This document shows, in pieces, positions 50,312-61,599 of a stretch of DNA of 64,000 nucleotides (positions are counted from its first letter, which is position 1; each line of letters opens with the position of its first letter). This DNA comes from Odontesthes bonariensis (taxonomy: Eukaryota; Chordata; Actinopteri; Atheriniformes; Atherinopsidae): contig NC_134509.1 in the NCBI RefSeq assembly GCF_027942865.1, positions 6,420,754 to 6,484,753 on the forward strand, read 5' to 3'. The notes beneath the pieces were generated by a model. The model had not been told where the DNA came from. It searched no databases and was given only the letters and a program-made list of their open reading frames with translations. Both the position numbers and the translations under genes were made by a program.

Positions 50312-50317
50312 TCACAT
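50312..50317 (-). promoter_or_regulatory. Start-stop upstream ORF of the MISP-like gene
   Basis: On the minus strand ATGTGA lies four bases before the main ATG, so an initiator is followed at once by a stop. If this part is in the mature leader, it is a minimal uORF. The preceding TTTACATCAG could instead be a 3' splice site, which would leave CAGATGTGACGCC as the whole leader segment of this exon. Confidence 0.35.
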
Positions 50318-50837
50318 CTGCTGATGTAAAAGCATTTGGAGCAATCAAGTCGTTTGGCTTCCACTCAGTCAGTCTTAGTGAAAGTAGAAGAACACAGAGG
50401 GGAGAGGGGAGCAGCAGAGTGATTAGCAGAGTTTTTCAACAAAACAATGTTTGCCATTTTATAGACTGTTATTTCACTGCGTGCCAAATGACTTGCTTGT
50501 GCCACTGGATGAATCGTCATCTGCTTTCCCTTTGACATTTATTGTGGGATAGAGCTGAAATGTTAAAGGTGAAGTTTTTTTTTTTTTTAAAACCTATTTC
50601 TATTTTAAAATACGTTCATCTACACACGATAACATTTTTGTGAAAGTCGGTGTCCTTCGGACGCTATTTAGATCACTCGAGATCCGCGTATATCCATATA
50701 ACGGGAGTGAACGGGGCATATACAATACAGCCTCTAAATAAGGCATTATCTGTTTTATTTGATCAATACTTTAAGACAAATGAATGAATGAACGGGTACT
50801 ATTACACTGTTAGTGCTATTCACTGTTATTCAAATCA

Positions 50838-50932
50838 TCCATCCATCCATCCATTTTCTATACCGCTGAATCCGTTGGTCGGGTCGCGGGGGGGCTGGAG
50901 CCTATCCCAGCGGTCAATGGGCGAGAGGCAGG
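50838..50932 (-). mobile_element. Short copy of the ubiquitous teleost non-LTR-type repeat with 13-bp target duplication
   Basis: Starts with (CATC)n, then TTTTCTATACCGCTGAATCC, GGGGCTGGAGCCTATCCCAG and GAGAGGCAGGC. The flanks are identical: GTTATTCAAATCA at 50825-50837 and 50933-50945. The CATC end is shared by all copies in this window and the other end varies, which fits target-primed reverse transcription with the (GGAT)n end as 3' tail. Confidence 0.8.
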
Positions 50933-50939
50933 CGTTATT

Positions 50940-51010
50940 CAAATCAAATCAAATTTATTTGTATAGCACATTTCATGTACAAACAATTCAAAGTGCTTTA
51001 CATAAAATAA
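50940..51010 (-). repeat. L2-like LINE 3' tail, AAATC type
   Basis: An (AAATC)n run followed by TTTATTTGTATAGCACATTT and CAAAGTGCTTTACA, the reversed 3'-end motif shared with 26.0-26.1 kb, 33.4 kb and 62.1 kb. The short repeat at 50838 is inserted in its AAATC tail. Confidence 0.65.
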
Positions 51011-52055
51011 AAGCATTGCAGCAGGGAGTGGAATTGACAGTGAATAGCGTAAAATGGTGATGATTAAAGTACGTATTATGAAGTAAAAGTACGGGTACGG
51101 CAGGCATCCTCTCACAGAAGCTAAAAAATTACACACTAATAATGTGTGTGCAATACTTCTGATTTTTCATTGGGCCAGGTTGAGATATTTTACAGGGTTA
51201 CAAATAAGAGGTAGAAACTAGCATTATTGTGATATTTATAGCAGACAGCAGGTCACACACTGCAGCTACTCCTACATTATGTCTCTCGTGGCATAAGGTA
51301 GCCAGGACACGTCCTGTTTAAAAATCCAGTTGTAAATTACTGCCATTATTTATGCCATACTCTGAATTGTCACAACTGTTAGCTAATGTTGCTAACTCAG
51401 CAGCACCCTCGGTTTCCCACTGTTTCCCTTCACTCCGCCAATTAAATTCTCCCTGATGGTTGATGTTTCTCAGAATTCTTGTTTTTTTTTCCGGGTCTTT
51501 TTGACACCTTTCAGTCTTGCAATGATAAAGCTGTCGTTTGTCATAGACGTGTGCATTTGTGTGTTGATCCTTATTTCTTTTACTGCTAAACTTTTTAAAA
51601 GCTTGGCTGCTTTCCCTCCTGCTGCATAACCTTTCAGGAATGTTCAAAACTCTGCAACTAAAACAGCCCTAAATGCTATTGCAGTGCTTATAAGGACATG
51701 TTTTGCAGTTTGCACTTTAAATGTATAAACGTGACTTATGAAATGTGCTTTAAGTGGTGAGCTAATTAAGTGAAATCCCTATGATGTAATGTTAATGTGT
51801 TTTCCACCTATGTGTTTTCTGAAATAACCATGACAGATTAGAGCATCAAAAGCCCAGTGAATGTGTAATACACTGATGTTCTAACTTTGTAAGGGCAGAG
51901 ACAGAACTCTCTTATTTGACAAACAGGTTGTTCCAACACTGAGCTGGTCTTAGGCTCTAAAGTGGCTACTACTTCTCTCCACGTGCAGCGTATGGAGTTT
52001 TCTGCTGAACACACCTTCCTTTAATCATCTTACAGGCTGGGGAATGGTTCAGTAG

Positions 52056-52056
<1 letters not shown>

Positions 52057-52090
<34 letters not shown>
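52057..52090. repeat. (CA)n microsatellite
   Basis: About 16 CA units in spacer. A second, imperfect CA tract lies at 52243-52268. Confidence 0.9.
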
Positions 52091-54722
52091 GGAGTATGAA
52101 ACCATGAATTATCAATATGACTGTCTGCAGAAAACACTGATAATAGGTCTAGTTCCTCCTGTATTTTTTCTTTAGCTGATGCACACCCTTCTTTTACAGA
52201 CACACCTTGTATTAATATTACTGCCCTTCCAATGCCTTTATCACACACACATACACACACACACACACCCACAGCAACAACCCCCCACCCCCCACACACC
52301 TCTAACAAGCTCCCATTTCCATTTACAATGATCCTGGCCAAACCCCTCTGACCGGGCTGGATTCCAACACAGCGAGGGATCATTATGGGAAATGTGGACC
52401 AGAGCATTTGGGATGACTACTCTTTGATGAACTGGGACGGAGGGAGAAAAACAAAATGTAGAGATTAAAAGGACCAACAGCAGAGCATGAAAGGAAGAAT
52501 GGGGAACACTGTTGCAATAATAATGACTGTAAATAGGCCGGTACTAACCAGCTGCATAATGAGTCCAAAGTATGTGCAGCAGTTGGACTGTCACTGGTCA
52601 GGTTGTGCACTCTTGATATTACAGGCAGAGAACAGCATTTTAATGTTGTTTTCTAGTCCTGAAAAAGGGAAAATATTTGAACCCATTGTTTTCTTTTGTG
52701 CATTTATAGGGTGAGCATTTTTTGTTGTGTCATGCACTGGTTCCACAAGCAGCTTATTAGTTTGAATGCTCCGTTCAGTGTCCATTATGAAATGTATTCT
52801 GGCTGGTGGCACAAGGGGGGTTTGGGTATTTGGCACTCACAGCATAGTTATCATTGAGTCTAAAAGAGAAAACAATCTCAACTCATTCACTAAGTGCATG
52901 CGTCTTTACAGATATCAGACACTGCAAACAGCGGGAGACGGCATACATGATCGGATATTACCTGTGTAAATTATTGCAAGCCCTCTCCTACAGTCACGGA
53001 TATACACAATTTTAAAGAAGCCAAATTTGACAGCACTCATTGAGAGAGGGTTATCAACACAGAGTGTGTTTGTAAAAACACAGGATGAAAAGGGGCTTTT
53101 TCATTCAGGTGAGAAGGCTGCAGTTGTAATTCTTTTAATCTCTGCTAAAAAGCCTCTGTGTCACAATTTTAATTCACTCACACCTGCTGATTAAAACAAG
53201 CTGAAACCTTCATTACTTTAATCCGGCTGGGTTCGCGAAGAAAAGCAAACCCCTCATTTATATAGAGGCATATTCATGTAATCTGTCCACTTTGAGATTA
53301 AATATCCCAGTGAGACTCTTCTCTTATGCAGATTTGCCTCAACAAACAGAGGCTGCTGTACCTATTGTGCCATGCATGCTGTTTTATTATTTGAGGAGAA
53401 AAGCTAGTAAAGTTAAACCAAGGGGTTCTCCAACTCTTTTATTTGTCAGTTTGCAAGAGATTATGGATCAAAACTTTGTTTTACTCAAGAAAAATAACTG
53501 CCATAATTAAATCAATATTATAATTAAAATTACAAATAACTTTGCCCTTCTTTTTGGCTCAGCAGTGTCCTTAGGTAGTTTGATAGTCAGGGACTTTTGA
53601 GAAAGATGCAAATTAATTTAAATAAATCAATCAAACTTCATGCATAATTAGAGTCTTGTTGCTATCTAATAATTGCTGGGACAGTTTTTTGCACATTTTA
53701 TAGGCACTAGCTTTGATGTATTCTAGTCACTGTGGCAAAAAAGTCACTCTGTGCTGCAGCCACTTCCACTGAAAGCTACAGTTTGCGCACATGTAACGTG
53801 GAAACGTGTGTACAGTCATGTTTAATTCAGCCAAAACATACTAGAATTCGAGAATATACAGTTGTACATACCTGTTAACAAAATGCTTGCAAGCTGCCTC
53901 CAAATGAGAGATAAAAATGTCTGAGAATACATACTTGCTGCAGGTCACCAGCACAAAAGGAAGCTGAATGCTCAGAGTTCTGTTCTCTTGCTGCCCGGAT
54001 CTCCTCCTTTGTGTGCACTACAACAGTCAGTGCACTATTTGTGCGAGTCTACATTTGCATACCGAGCATGCACATTGACTATTACACCAAGAAGGAAGAG
54101 CGTGTGTGCATGCACAAACACGTGTGCTCGAGGCTTATGTGGATTTGAAAATGCATAGTACTAATCCAATTAATGAGCAACAAACATTTACTATCAGATC
54201 ATGGAGGTGAATAATACAACGTGGCCGAGGGATAAGGGTCGACGTGATGAAATTGCCTACAAGCGAAGGGAAAATGTTTTTTAAATGAAAGTATATCAGA
54301 CACTATCCTTTAAATAACTTTTATTTCCCAAGGAATACAATATGAAGAGTAAAATATTCCCTATGAAAGACATCCATCCAAGTCAAACTCCTCCAAGAGG
54401 TCTTAACATGATGTTTTAACAACACAAAGAACCTTTTCAGACGTAACTGTGCTAATTTCAGAAATCGACTCTGAGGACCTCAAAACTCCAGCAGTTGGAC
54501 AGATTAAAACTGGAAGAAAAAAAAATTCAGGAAATTCAAGACCAACGTTGCTGTCGATTTAAGTGATCCAACAACAAAGAACTTTCCAAAGCAATGATTT
54601 AAATATCGTCCATTAGGTCACAAAGGAAACTAGGATAACTTCTGAGCAACTGAGGGTTTCTCTTGCTAATGTTAACAATGAGAGAGAAAGTCACTGCTTT
54701 CCAAAAAGAACATTGCCACATG

Positions 54723-55140
54723 TCCACAGTGTCATGATCCGTGGCTTTTTTGTGTAATGGGTTTCCTAAGTTCTGGTTTTGTTGGTTCATCCTTGGTTTG
54801 CTCATGGTCTATGCCTTAGTTCAGCATTCTTCTGACTTGTTCAAGTCAGTTGCTTAGTTTATTTATCACTATCCCAGATGTCCTCAGGTTCCTCTCATGA
54901 CCTCATCACCTGTGCCCCTGTCTTTATTACTCACCAAATAAGCCATCCCACCTTGTATGCTATTGTCTGCTCCTTGCCGTTAGTCCTACTTTGTTATTCG
55001 TCCTATTTGTAGTTCTGTTCACCGCTAGTGTGATTTTCTCCATTGGGTTTGTTCTGTGATTTAATTTTAATTTTTGTTTTCACGGTTTAGTTTATGGTTT
55101 GGTTTTAGTTTTTAATCACCCTCACCCTTTGCTGGGACCA
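54723..55140 (+). repeat. LTR-like fragment related to the solo LTR
   Basis: Opens with TGTCATGATCCGTGG, like the TGTCAGGATC start of the solo LTR at 13884, and has the same T/C-rich character with TTATTCGTC. No CATGACA end or 5-bp duplication was found, so it is a truncated or diverged relative. Confidence 0.35.
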
Positions 55141-55787
55141 AAAATATGTCTTTTTTGGGTAAAATGATTAGCTTTTAAATGAGATTTATGTCATTTCTGT
55201 GCCTTATTTATTAATTTGTTTGTTTGTTTGTTCAATCACTTAGTTATTTATTTATTCTTAGACAATAAAAAGAAATTTTCCAAATGAGGGGATTCCATAG
55301 TTTTTGCCAGGGAGATGTCCCTTATTACTTTGAATAAGTGTTTATCAATTGTTGCTTGTTATTAATATGGTTGATTTTGTTGTTGGTGGTCTCTTTTGGT
55401 CATGGATTTTCATAACCTTTGGTTCTCTCAACTTATTCCACCAAAGAAAGAAATGTACATTTGTAGTCAAATCAAGTAGCTTTTTAATATTGCTCAAGGA
55501 ACAAAATGTGGTAAAACATGGATACAAATTGTCATCTGCGTGGCAACATGGCATTTTTTTTTTTGTTAAACAGCAATCTATTTGTTCTGTTTCAGTGATA
55601 AAAAAGAAATAAGCAACAAACTGAAATTAATCCCACCAGGCAATTCTCTTCTGGCAGCAGTAAAAAAAAAAACCTAAATGGCAATTCCAGTAAAAGTCAA
55701 GATATTACTGTGCAATAAACTCTCAAGGACGTGAAAAATCTGGTCTGTTACTATGAAATATATGAAAAAAAAATATGAAAGTGTCGC

Positions 55788-56396
55788 TCATGCTTTTTGA
55801 TCTCCCGCCTCCTCGGTCTGAGCTACAGCTGCTGTTGATTGGGTCCCAGTCCGTTCTGGACAAAGCTCCGTGGTCGGATCCATCACAACAGGCTCAGGCA
55901 GCTGATAACACTTCAGCTGAGCTCTGAACTCCTCCATCTCCCTTGGCTCCACCTCTCTCCTCCTGCTGAGCAGGTACAAGTCAACAGAATGCCTCCTCCT
56001 TGACTCCACAATCCACCTCGTCACCAGACAGTCTGTACAGGATGTCTGGAGGAAGGCTCCGGTGAGTTTGAAGCGATTCCCCACATCAAAGGTGTAGGTG
56101 CTGCCTTCCACTGAGATGTTGTAGGACAGGTGCTGACACTCCTCACCAAAGCGGTTGATCTGGGTGTAAGTGGAAGTGTCACTGGAGTTGGAGAAGTACA
56201 TGGTGATGCTGTCTCTTAGTCCCAGAGCCTTCATGGATGGTGCATCGCTGAGACTGCCTGCAACTAAAGCCCATCTACCATCCAAATGATGAGGAGCCAG
56301 CGAATCCAGAGGGCGGACCAGTTTTTCACAGACCAGAGGAGTTGAATGGCTCACAGACAACAAACAGAAGACGGCAGTAACACAGACGGCAAACAT
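55788..56396 (-). CDS. Secreted lipocalin, array copy 1 (PSTBP/TBT-bp-like)
   Basis: An uninterrupted frame of 202 codons from the ATG at 56396. An ATG six codons upstream (56414) is also possible, but only the inner one aligns with the other copies (MFAV...SVSHS signal). The mature part begins near CEKLVRPLD and has the lipocalin GxW motif as DGRWALVAGSL, six cysteines (CEK, ECQH, TSCTDC, KCYQ, LCPE), N-glycosylation sites NSSD and NISV, and the SRRREVEP segment. The length suits alpha-1-acid-glycoprotein-type lipocalins, which carry small hydrophobic ligands in plasma. Fish relatives bind tributyltin or, in puffers, saxitoxin and tetrodotoxin; this copy's ligand is unknown. No intron interrupts the frame. 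A TATA box lies at 56501-56507. Confidence 0.88.
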   Translation of the reverse strand: MFAVCVTAVFCLLSVSHSTPLVCEKLVRPLDSLAPHHLDGRWALVAGSLSDAPSMKALGLRDSITMYFSNSSDTSTYTQINRFGEECQHLSYNISVEGSTYTFDVGNRFKLTGAFLQTSCTDCLVTRWIVESRRRHSVDLYLLSRRREVEPREMEEFRAQLKCYQLPEPVVMDPTTELCPERTGTQSTAAVAQTEEAGDQKA

Positions 56397-56500
56397 TTCT
56401 CTGCAGGCAGACATTTTACTAATTCTGTGTTGTGTTTAATGCTGTGGTTTAAGCTGTTGAATCTCACTGAGCCTGGAAGTCAGTTAGGAAGAACGTCTGT

Positions 56501-56507
56501 TTTTATA
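56501..56507 (-). promoter_or_regulatory. TATA box of lipocalin copy 1
   Basis: CTATAAAAACAG on the minus strand, 105 bp before the chosen ATG. Copies 2 and 3 share the CTATAAAA(A)CAG core. Confidence 0.65.
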
Positions 56508-56798
56508 GTGCAGCTGGCATCAAGAAATTCCACTGTTGCAACACATGACATGGCAAATATCTCTTATCTTCAGAAAATGGGGATTCCATAATTAGGCAAT
56601 CAATGTAAGTTGGAAAATGGATTAGTTCGATGATTCAGTCGTGCTTTTTTTCATTCGGATATTTTTCTGGGAATCTTCAGTCTTTTTAATTCTGTGAATA
56701 AAGAGGATTTGCACAGGAATCAACAGTTTTCAAAAAGGCACTTGTTGCACATACCATATTCTGACTGCTAACTTTCTGGCCTTCCCTGGATAAGAACA

Positions 56799-56836
56799 CG
56801 AAAATGTCATAAACCTCTCAGTTTATGACATTTTCG
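56799..56836. other. Perfect hairpin, 16-bp arms
   Basis: CGAAAATGTCATAAAC, a six-base loop, then its exact reverse complement. It lies in the spacer between lipocalin copies 1 and 2, about 300 bp upstream of copy 1's TATA box. The function is unknown. Confidence 0.8.
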
Positions 56837-56839
56837 TAT

Positions 56840-57839
56840 GACAAAGACTTTGGAGATGCTTTTATCATCATGTTAAAAGCTCCACATTAAAAACGGATAT
56901 ATCAAAGAAAAGAGTGAATTACTTTAGAACAAATACCCTGTATGAGAAAACATCTAATCTGTGTTGACATGGTATTACAGCAAGTAGTTACTAAGAAAGA
57001 ATGACACATGCATATGGAATAATCAAAGTCACAGACTGTTAGTACACCGTGTTCAGGATTGGCAAGATGTGCTTATTGTTGCGCCACCTTTTTAAATGAG
57101 CAAAGACACCAAAAAAGTGCAGTATTCTGTAAATATTAAAGTAAAAACCAATTGCTCTCGATCTTCTGATATTGAATGTATGGATGCAGCAGTATGCAGA
57201 CTTTTCCTTGTGGACCAAAAGGCTCCTTCTCATTACTGGTGTGAAATAGTAATCTGTGAAAGTGACAACAACAACAAGTTCAAAGTCCAGCCTTGTGTTT
57301 AATTGACTACAGTATAGTACAAAGAAAACATGTTGAGAAATATCAACCATGTCTCACAGATCTGTACCGCTCAGTCCATTTCAAACATTATCATTCTGAA
57401 ACACTAATCATACAACTTTACATTTCATTGGTGTTTGAGCAGAGTTGCAAAGATCCATTTATACTAAATGAGACAAAGGTGGAGGGGTGCGTCTAACACT
57501 TTTTAAGTCATGAAGGAATTCTTTTAATTAAAAATAAAAATAAAAAGCAAACTTTAATTAAGCCCAAAGAAGAACCATAATGTTGCAATACTGTTACCAC
57601 GCAGTTGTTGCGTATGGTTATTGCTGAAGGCAGGAATGATCTCCTGTGTTGCTCAGTGTTTCATTAAAGTCTCATGTAGACGGAGGGCGGTGTTGCTCAT
57701 TATGTTCAGCAACTTTTGCAGCATTCGTCTTGAGGCAAAATATCAATTTGTCCATTTCTTGAGCCGAGATAAGATTTTAAGGATAATCAATGCAAAATTC
57801 AAGCACAGACTTTTAAACACAGAACCATCCTAAAAAGTC
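56840..57839. other. Spacer between lipocalin copies 1 and 2
   Basis: AT-rich, with no gene remnant recognised. A minus-strand ATTAAA at 57523-57528, about 310 nt after the copy 2 stop, is a possible polyadenylation signal. Confidence 0.35.
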
Positions 57840-58415
57840 TTAAGCCTCTTCAGGGTCTTCAGTGCGAAAGCCCAGTTCACAAAGGTCCTTGTTGGGATCC
57901 ATCACTGCAGGTGGAAGCATGTTTAGACACTCCACTTGAGCTCTGAATTCCTCCAATTCCTTTGTCTCCACCTCTCTTCTCCTGCTGAACAGCCACAAGC
58001 GCTCCACTTTTTTTGACTCATTGTCAAAGCGCATCACCACGCAATCTGCACAAGATGTATGAATCATGGTAAGAGTGAGGTTTATCTGATGGCGTACATC
58101 AAAGACGATGGTGCTGACTTCCAGTGAGATGCTGTAAGTGCGGTCGTGGCACTTTCCACCAATACGAACAAAGGTCGTATAGGAAATGTTGGAGGTTGCG
58201 GTTGCATTGGAGAAGTAAATGCTGGAGCTGTCTCTCTTTTTGAAGAGCTCCAGCAGTGCTGGATCACTCAAACTGCCTGCAACTAAATCCCATCTGCCCG
58301 CCACACGGTGAGGATCCAGCTGATCCAAAGGCTGGAGTAACTCTTTGCAGGTCAGAGGGGCTGACAGGCCCGCAGGCAGCAAAAGAAGGAGAGTGACAGA
58401 CAACGCGACAAACAT
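57840..58415 (-). CDS. Secreted lipocalin, array copy 2 (PSTBP/TBT-bp-like)
   Basis: A single frame of 191 codons from the only upstream ATG (58415). The signal peptide is MFVALSVTLLLLLPAGLS; the mature start is APLTCKELLQPLDQLD. The GxW motif appears as AGRWDLVAGSL. Six cysteines match the other copies (TCKE, KCHD, TSCADC, ECLN, LCEL). N-glycosylation sites are NATA, NISY, NLTL and NESK, more than in copy 1. It differs from the rest in a shorter C-terminus and in DLCELGF where the others have a LCPE-type end. Copy 2 keeps the VMRFDNESK and FSRRREVE strand-helix region, so the fold should be intact. Head-to-tail with copies 1 and 3. Confidence 0.88.
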   Translation of the reverse strand: MFVALSVTLLLLLPAGLSAPLTCKELLQPLDQLDPHRVAGRWDLVAGSLSDPALLELFKKRDSSSIYFSNATATSNISYTTFVRIGGKCHDRTYSISLEVSTIVFDVRHQINLTLTMIHTSCADCVVMRFDNESKKVERLWLFSRRREVETKELEEFRAQVECLNMLPPAVMDPNKDLCELGFRTEDPEEA

Positions 58416-58482
58416 GTTTCTGTATGATAAAATCTTGCTTTGAGGAGAAGATTTCCTTTATTCTCCAGACAAACGTAGCCTG

Positions 58483-58489
58483 TTTTATA
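58483..58489 (-). promoter_or_regulatory. TATA box of lipocalin copy 2
   Basis: CTATAAAACAG on the minus strand, 74 bp before the ATG. A C/EBP-like element and a GGTTAATGGATAATGAAC stretch (HNF1-like) lie within 75 bp upstream. The flanking factors are inferred. Confidence 0.65.
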
Positions 58490-58559
58490 GTACAGCTTGC
58501 CTCTAAAAGCTAAAGTATTACAACACAACAAGTAAAAGTTCATTATCCATTAACCATCT

Positions 58560-59048
58560 GTGCACTTTGATATTGTGCAGTTTGTCGGATGATTTGGGAA
58601 TGATCAATATTTGAACTGGAACAGCTGCATTGGTCTTTGGACATGAAGCCTTCTGTTTGAGTTTTAGGAGTAACCCGACACTCAGACGCCACTGAAGGCC
58701 ACCAGATTCAGTTCAGATGTAGATTTACTGCTACAGTTGATAGACACTTTAATGATCATATGTATATTTTCTATTTTCCAATTCACCAGAATCAGACATG
58801 TTGAAATTGTTTATCAGTTTGAGACTCAATGCTACTCAACTATTACAAAAGAAAAATACCAAAAACAGAAAACATTTAGAGAATGACAGCAGAACTGTTG
58901 CTTGTATTGCTTATTAATAATATTGCACATCAGTGAACTGCTGCAGATTGTTGGATAACAGAACTCTAAATTCAATGATTATTTCATATCTATTTTCCAG
59001 TCTGTTGAGCATTGAAAGTCGTTTTACGGCATTAAACACATTTGTCCC

Positions 59049-59087
<39 letters not shown>

Positions 59088-60875
59088 GGTTCACACCGGG
59101 AGCGTGTGTACGTGGCGTGTACGTGGCGTGTGCTTTGCTGCGGCTCCATGTTTTTATTCACACCAGCAACCTTTCTGCAAACTTTCAGCCTTTCTCAGCC
59201 GTCTGCACAATTGTTTTTAACGCAGGGTTGCTTCTGGTGATGGCTACAAACACACAGAGTTTTGTTTAATCCATCGTTCGTGTGACTCCAAAAGTGAAGG
59301 CGTGAAAGTTGCGCAGCTGTAGCTTCAGAGCAGCAACATGCAACTGCTCAAACTCATGAAAATGATTCATCATCATCTGAACAGGTGGGCTATATTTCAA
59401 TGTGTCTGAGTTGTTGCCTACACACTAAGACTTCGATGAAAGGTGCATTATAACGTAATTTATTACAACAAATGTTTTTTACTGTGTGTTTCCCTGAGAA
59501 CCGCTGAAGCCGGAAATCAAGACACCAGCCATCCAATTGGTGGAGAGCCAACAGTCGGGTTTTCTGTAAAACTTTTATCTTCTCAGATGACATCGCCTTG
59601 GTCAGTTTTCTTAATCAAAGTGTAGACCGAGCTGATTTCGAAGAGATTGAATTATTTCTCTGCTGGTGGAACACAAACTTCTTAAAGTGTTACGTTGGTG
59701 AGACCAGTGAGATGATAAGAAGAAAAAAAGAGGGGAGATCATCCCAATGATAATAAGGGTCAGATAGAGATTGTCCAGTGGCTCGGGTTCAGCTTTCACC
59801 ATCTTGGTCTTTTTGGAGAAAGAAGTGACCATATATAGAGAAAAAAAAGTTGCAGTGACACTTGAAACATGATTAGACAAAAATCTTTGTGGCCGAATAT
59901 AATCCTTTATAAGATGGTTATTTTCAGGAGGACTGTCAACACACTGATCAAAAGGGCTGAATCTATCTAATTACACTATAATGGCTTGCAGAAAAATCTA
60001 CTGGCTTAGTTTGTCCCTACTTGCCGCTTTTGATACCCTTTATGGCACTTTCTTTTTGTGTTTGGATTTGTTAATGAACATTTGTTGTGACAAGATAGTT
60101 TCTAGAAAATTAAGAAAACACATTTTTAAGATGTGACTGGAAAATTTCCACATCTACATATGTGTCTGTATGTATATTTGTGTGTGTATAATGTGCTTTA
60201 AGAATCCCAAGTCTTTTCATTAAAACAACTGGTTTAATTACTCCTTATAGACTCCAAAGTAAACTTTTATATATATTTTGTTGCCATTAGGGAAAGTTAG
60301 ATATTGCATATGCATGTTTTGATATCATATCATGTCATGATATGGAAAGAATGTTGTTTAGATATTGTACAACTCAAACAATCATGTTGTGATTGAAAGA
60401 TGGGATACAACAAACGACGTACACATTGTGATTTGACAGAAGGGAAAGCAAAAGGCTGAACTGAGGGACCAATGCAAGTTGAAAATGAGGACAAACACAC
60501 ATGATCATTTGCATATTTTCTGTATCATTCATCAAAAAATAGTATAAAATCAACATTTCAAACCCATATTTTCGTGGACAGTCACTTATTCATTTCATGG
60601 TTTGTCAAGGGAATGATGCTTTAACTTATCTAAAGTCTGAATTAAAGAAAATGACATTTTCTTGATTTTCATTTTAAACAGTGTATCACACAGTCCTTTT
60701 CTCTGAGTCACAGTCAGTTGGCTCGCTCGCATCTGCAAGTATTTTTTAACATTAAGTCACAAGATCCTTTACCTAAATGAATCCTGTCCAGACCTGCATG
60801 ATTAGCTGCTTTAAGAGTAGCATCTTGTCGTTGATTGAAGCTGCTGCAAAAAGCAAAATTTAGCATTTTCTGTCA
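58560..60875. other. Spacer between lipocalin copies 2 and 3
   Basis: The largest gap of the array (about 2.4 kb). Contains (CA)n at 59051-59083 and a short GTACGTGGCGT tandem repeat at about 59108-59130. No lipocalin remnant was found on either strand. Confidence 0.4.
59051..59083. repeat. (CA)n microsatellite
   Basis: About 16 CA units in the lipocalin array spacer. Confidence 0.9.
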
Positions 60876-60881
60876 TTTATT
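60876..60881 (-). terminator. Polyadenylation signal of lipocalin copy 3
   Basis: AATAAA on the minus strand, about 40 nt after the stop codon, implying a very short 3' UTR. Confidence 0.6.
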
Positions 60882-60921
60882 ACCCTTTGTAACTAGCCTA
60901 TATACGATAAGCAGCAGTCTC

Positions 60922-61512
60922 TCAGGCCTTTTGTCCCTCTGCTGTCTCTTCAGCTGCAGCTGAATCACTTGACGTCTCTTCTGGGCAAAGCTTCTTGGTA
61001 GGATCCATCACAAAAGGCGCAGACATGTTGAGACACTCCGCCTGGGCTTTGAACTCCTCCATCTCTTTTGGCTCCACTTCCCTTCTCCTGCTGAACAGGT
61101 AGAAACGCACCGGTTTGTCCAAGTCGTCGTCGAACCGCATCACAGCGCAGTCTGGACATGAGGTTTGGAGCATAGTCACAGTGACGTTGATCTGAGCAAA
61201 GGTGAAGCCGCTGCTGCGCAGTGTGATGTTGGACCGCATGTACTGGCAGGTGTCATCAGAGCTGAATGTGCGCGTAAAAGACACCGCGGAGGTGTCGCTG
61301 TGGTTGGCAAAGAAAATGTTGGCACTGTCTCGTTGCTTAAGCCTTTCCAGGTGCGCTGGATCTCTCACGCTGGCTGAAACTAAACTCCATCCGCCCTTCA
61401 GATCGCCAAATTCCAGTTTATCCAAAGGCTGGAGCAAGTTTTCACAAGACAGAGGAGCTGAATGGGTCACAGACACCCAGCAGATGAGAGCAATAACATA
61501 CAGCGCAAACAT
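60922..61512 (-). CDS. Secreted lipocalin, array copy 3 (PSTBP/TBT-bp-like)
   Basis: A single frame of 196 codons. The start is the ATG at 61512 (MFALYVIALICWVSVTHS signal); the 13 open codons before it begin with TTG and are not a start. The mature part starts APLSCENLLQPLD. The lipocalin motif is GGWSLVSASV, keeping the G-x-W glycine and tryptophan but lacking the arginine of the other copies. Six cysteines align (SCEN, TCQY, TSCPDC, ECLN, LCPE). N-glycosylation sites are NHSD, NITL, NVTV and NMSA. The tail is Ala/Glu-rich. A TATA box sits 74-80 bp upstream and AATAAA about 40 nt after the stop, so the whole transcript may be intronless and under 0.8 kb. Confidence 0.88.
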   Translation of the reverse strand: MFALYVIALICWVSVTHSAPLSCENLLQPLDKLEFGDLKGGWSLVSASVRDPAHLERLKQRDSANIFFANHSDTSAVSFTRTFSSDDTCQYMRSNITLRSSGFTFAQINVTVTMLQTSCPDCAVMRFDDDLDKPVRFYLFSRRREVEPKEMEEFKAQAECLNMSAPFVMDPTKKLCPEETSSDSAAAEETAEGQKA

Positions 61513-61585
61513 GTTTTTGGAATATGAGCTATGCTGTCGGCGTGGTGTCAAGGCAAAAATGAGGGAGTTAAAGCAGTCCAGCTGT

Positions 61586-61592
61586 TTTTATA
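61586..61592 (-). promoter_or_regulatory. TATA box of lipocalin copy 3
   Basis: CTATAAAAACAG on the minus strand, 74-80 bp before the ATG. The core is identical to copy 1. Confidence 0.65.
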
Positions 61593-61599
61593 GTTGTTT

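Larger units (their letters stand above)
50308..55787. other. Spacer with repeats
   Basis: Contains the 5' leader of the MISP-like gene at the left edge, a TTAAAGGTGAAG sequence at 50563 resembling one end of a TTAA-type element, repeat copies at 50838-51010, (CA)n tracts at 52057-52090 and 52243-52268, and an LTR-like segment at 54723-55140. No gene recognised. Confidence 0.4.

Noticed and set aside
50308-50364. N-terminal extension of the MISP-like frame
   Set aside because: It begins with GTG, and the first ATG is at 50307 in a strong context. The stretch is leader or intron.
61513-61551. 13-codon extension of lipocalin copy 3
   Set aside because: It begins with TTG. The ATG at 61512 aligns with the signal peptides of the other copies and with the TATA spacing.
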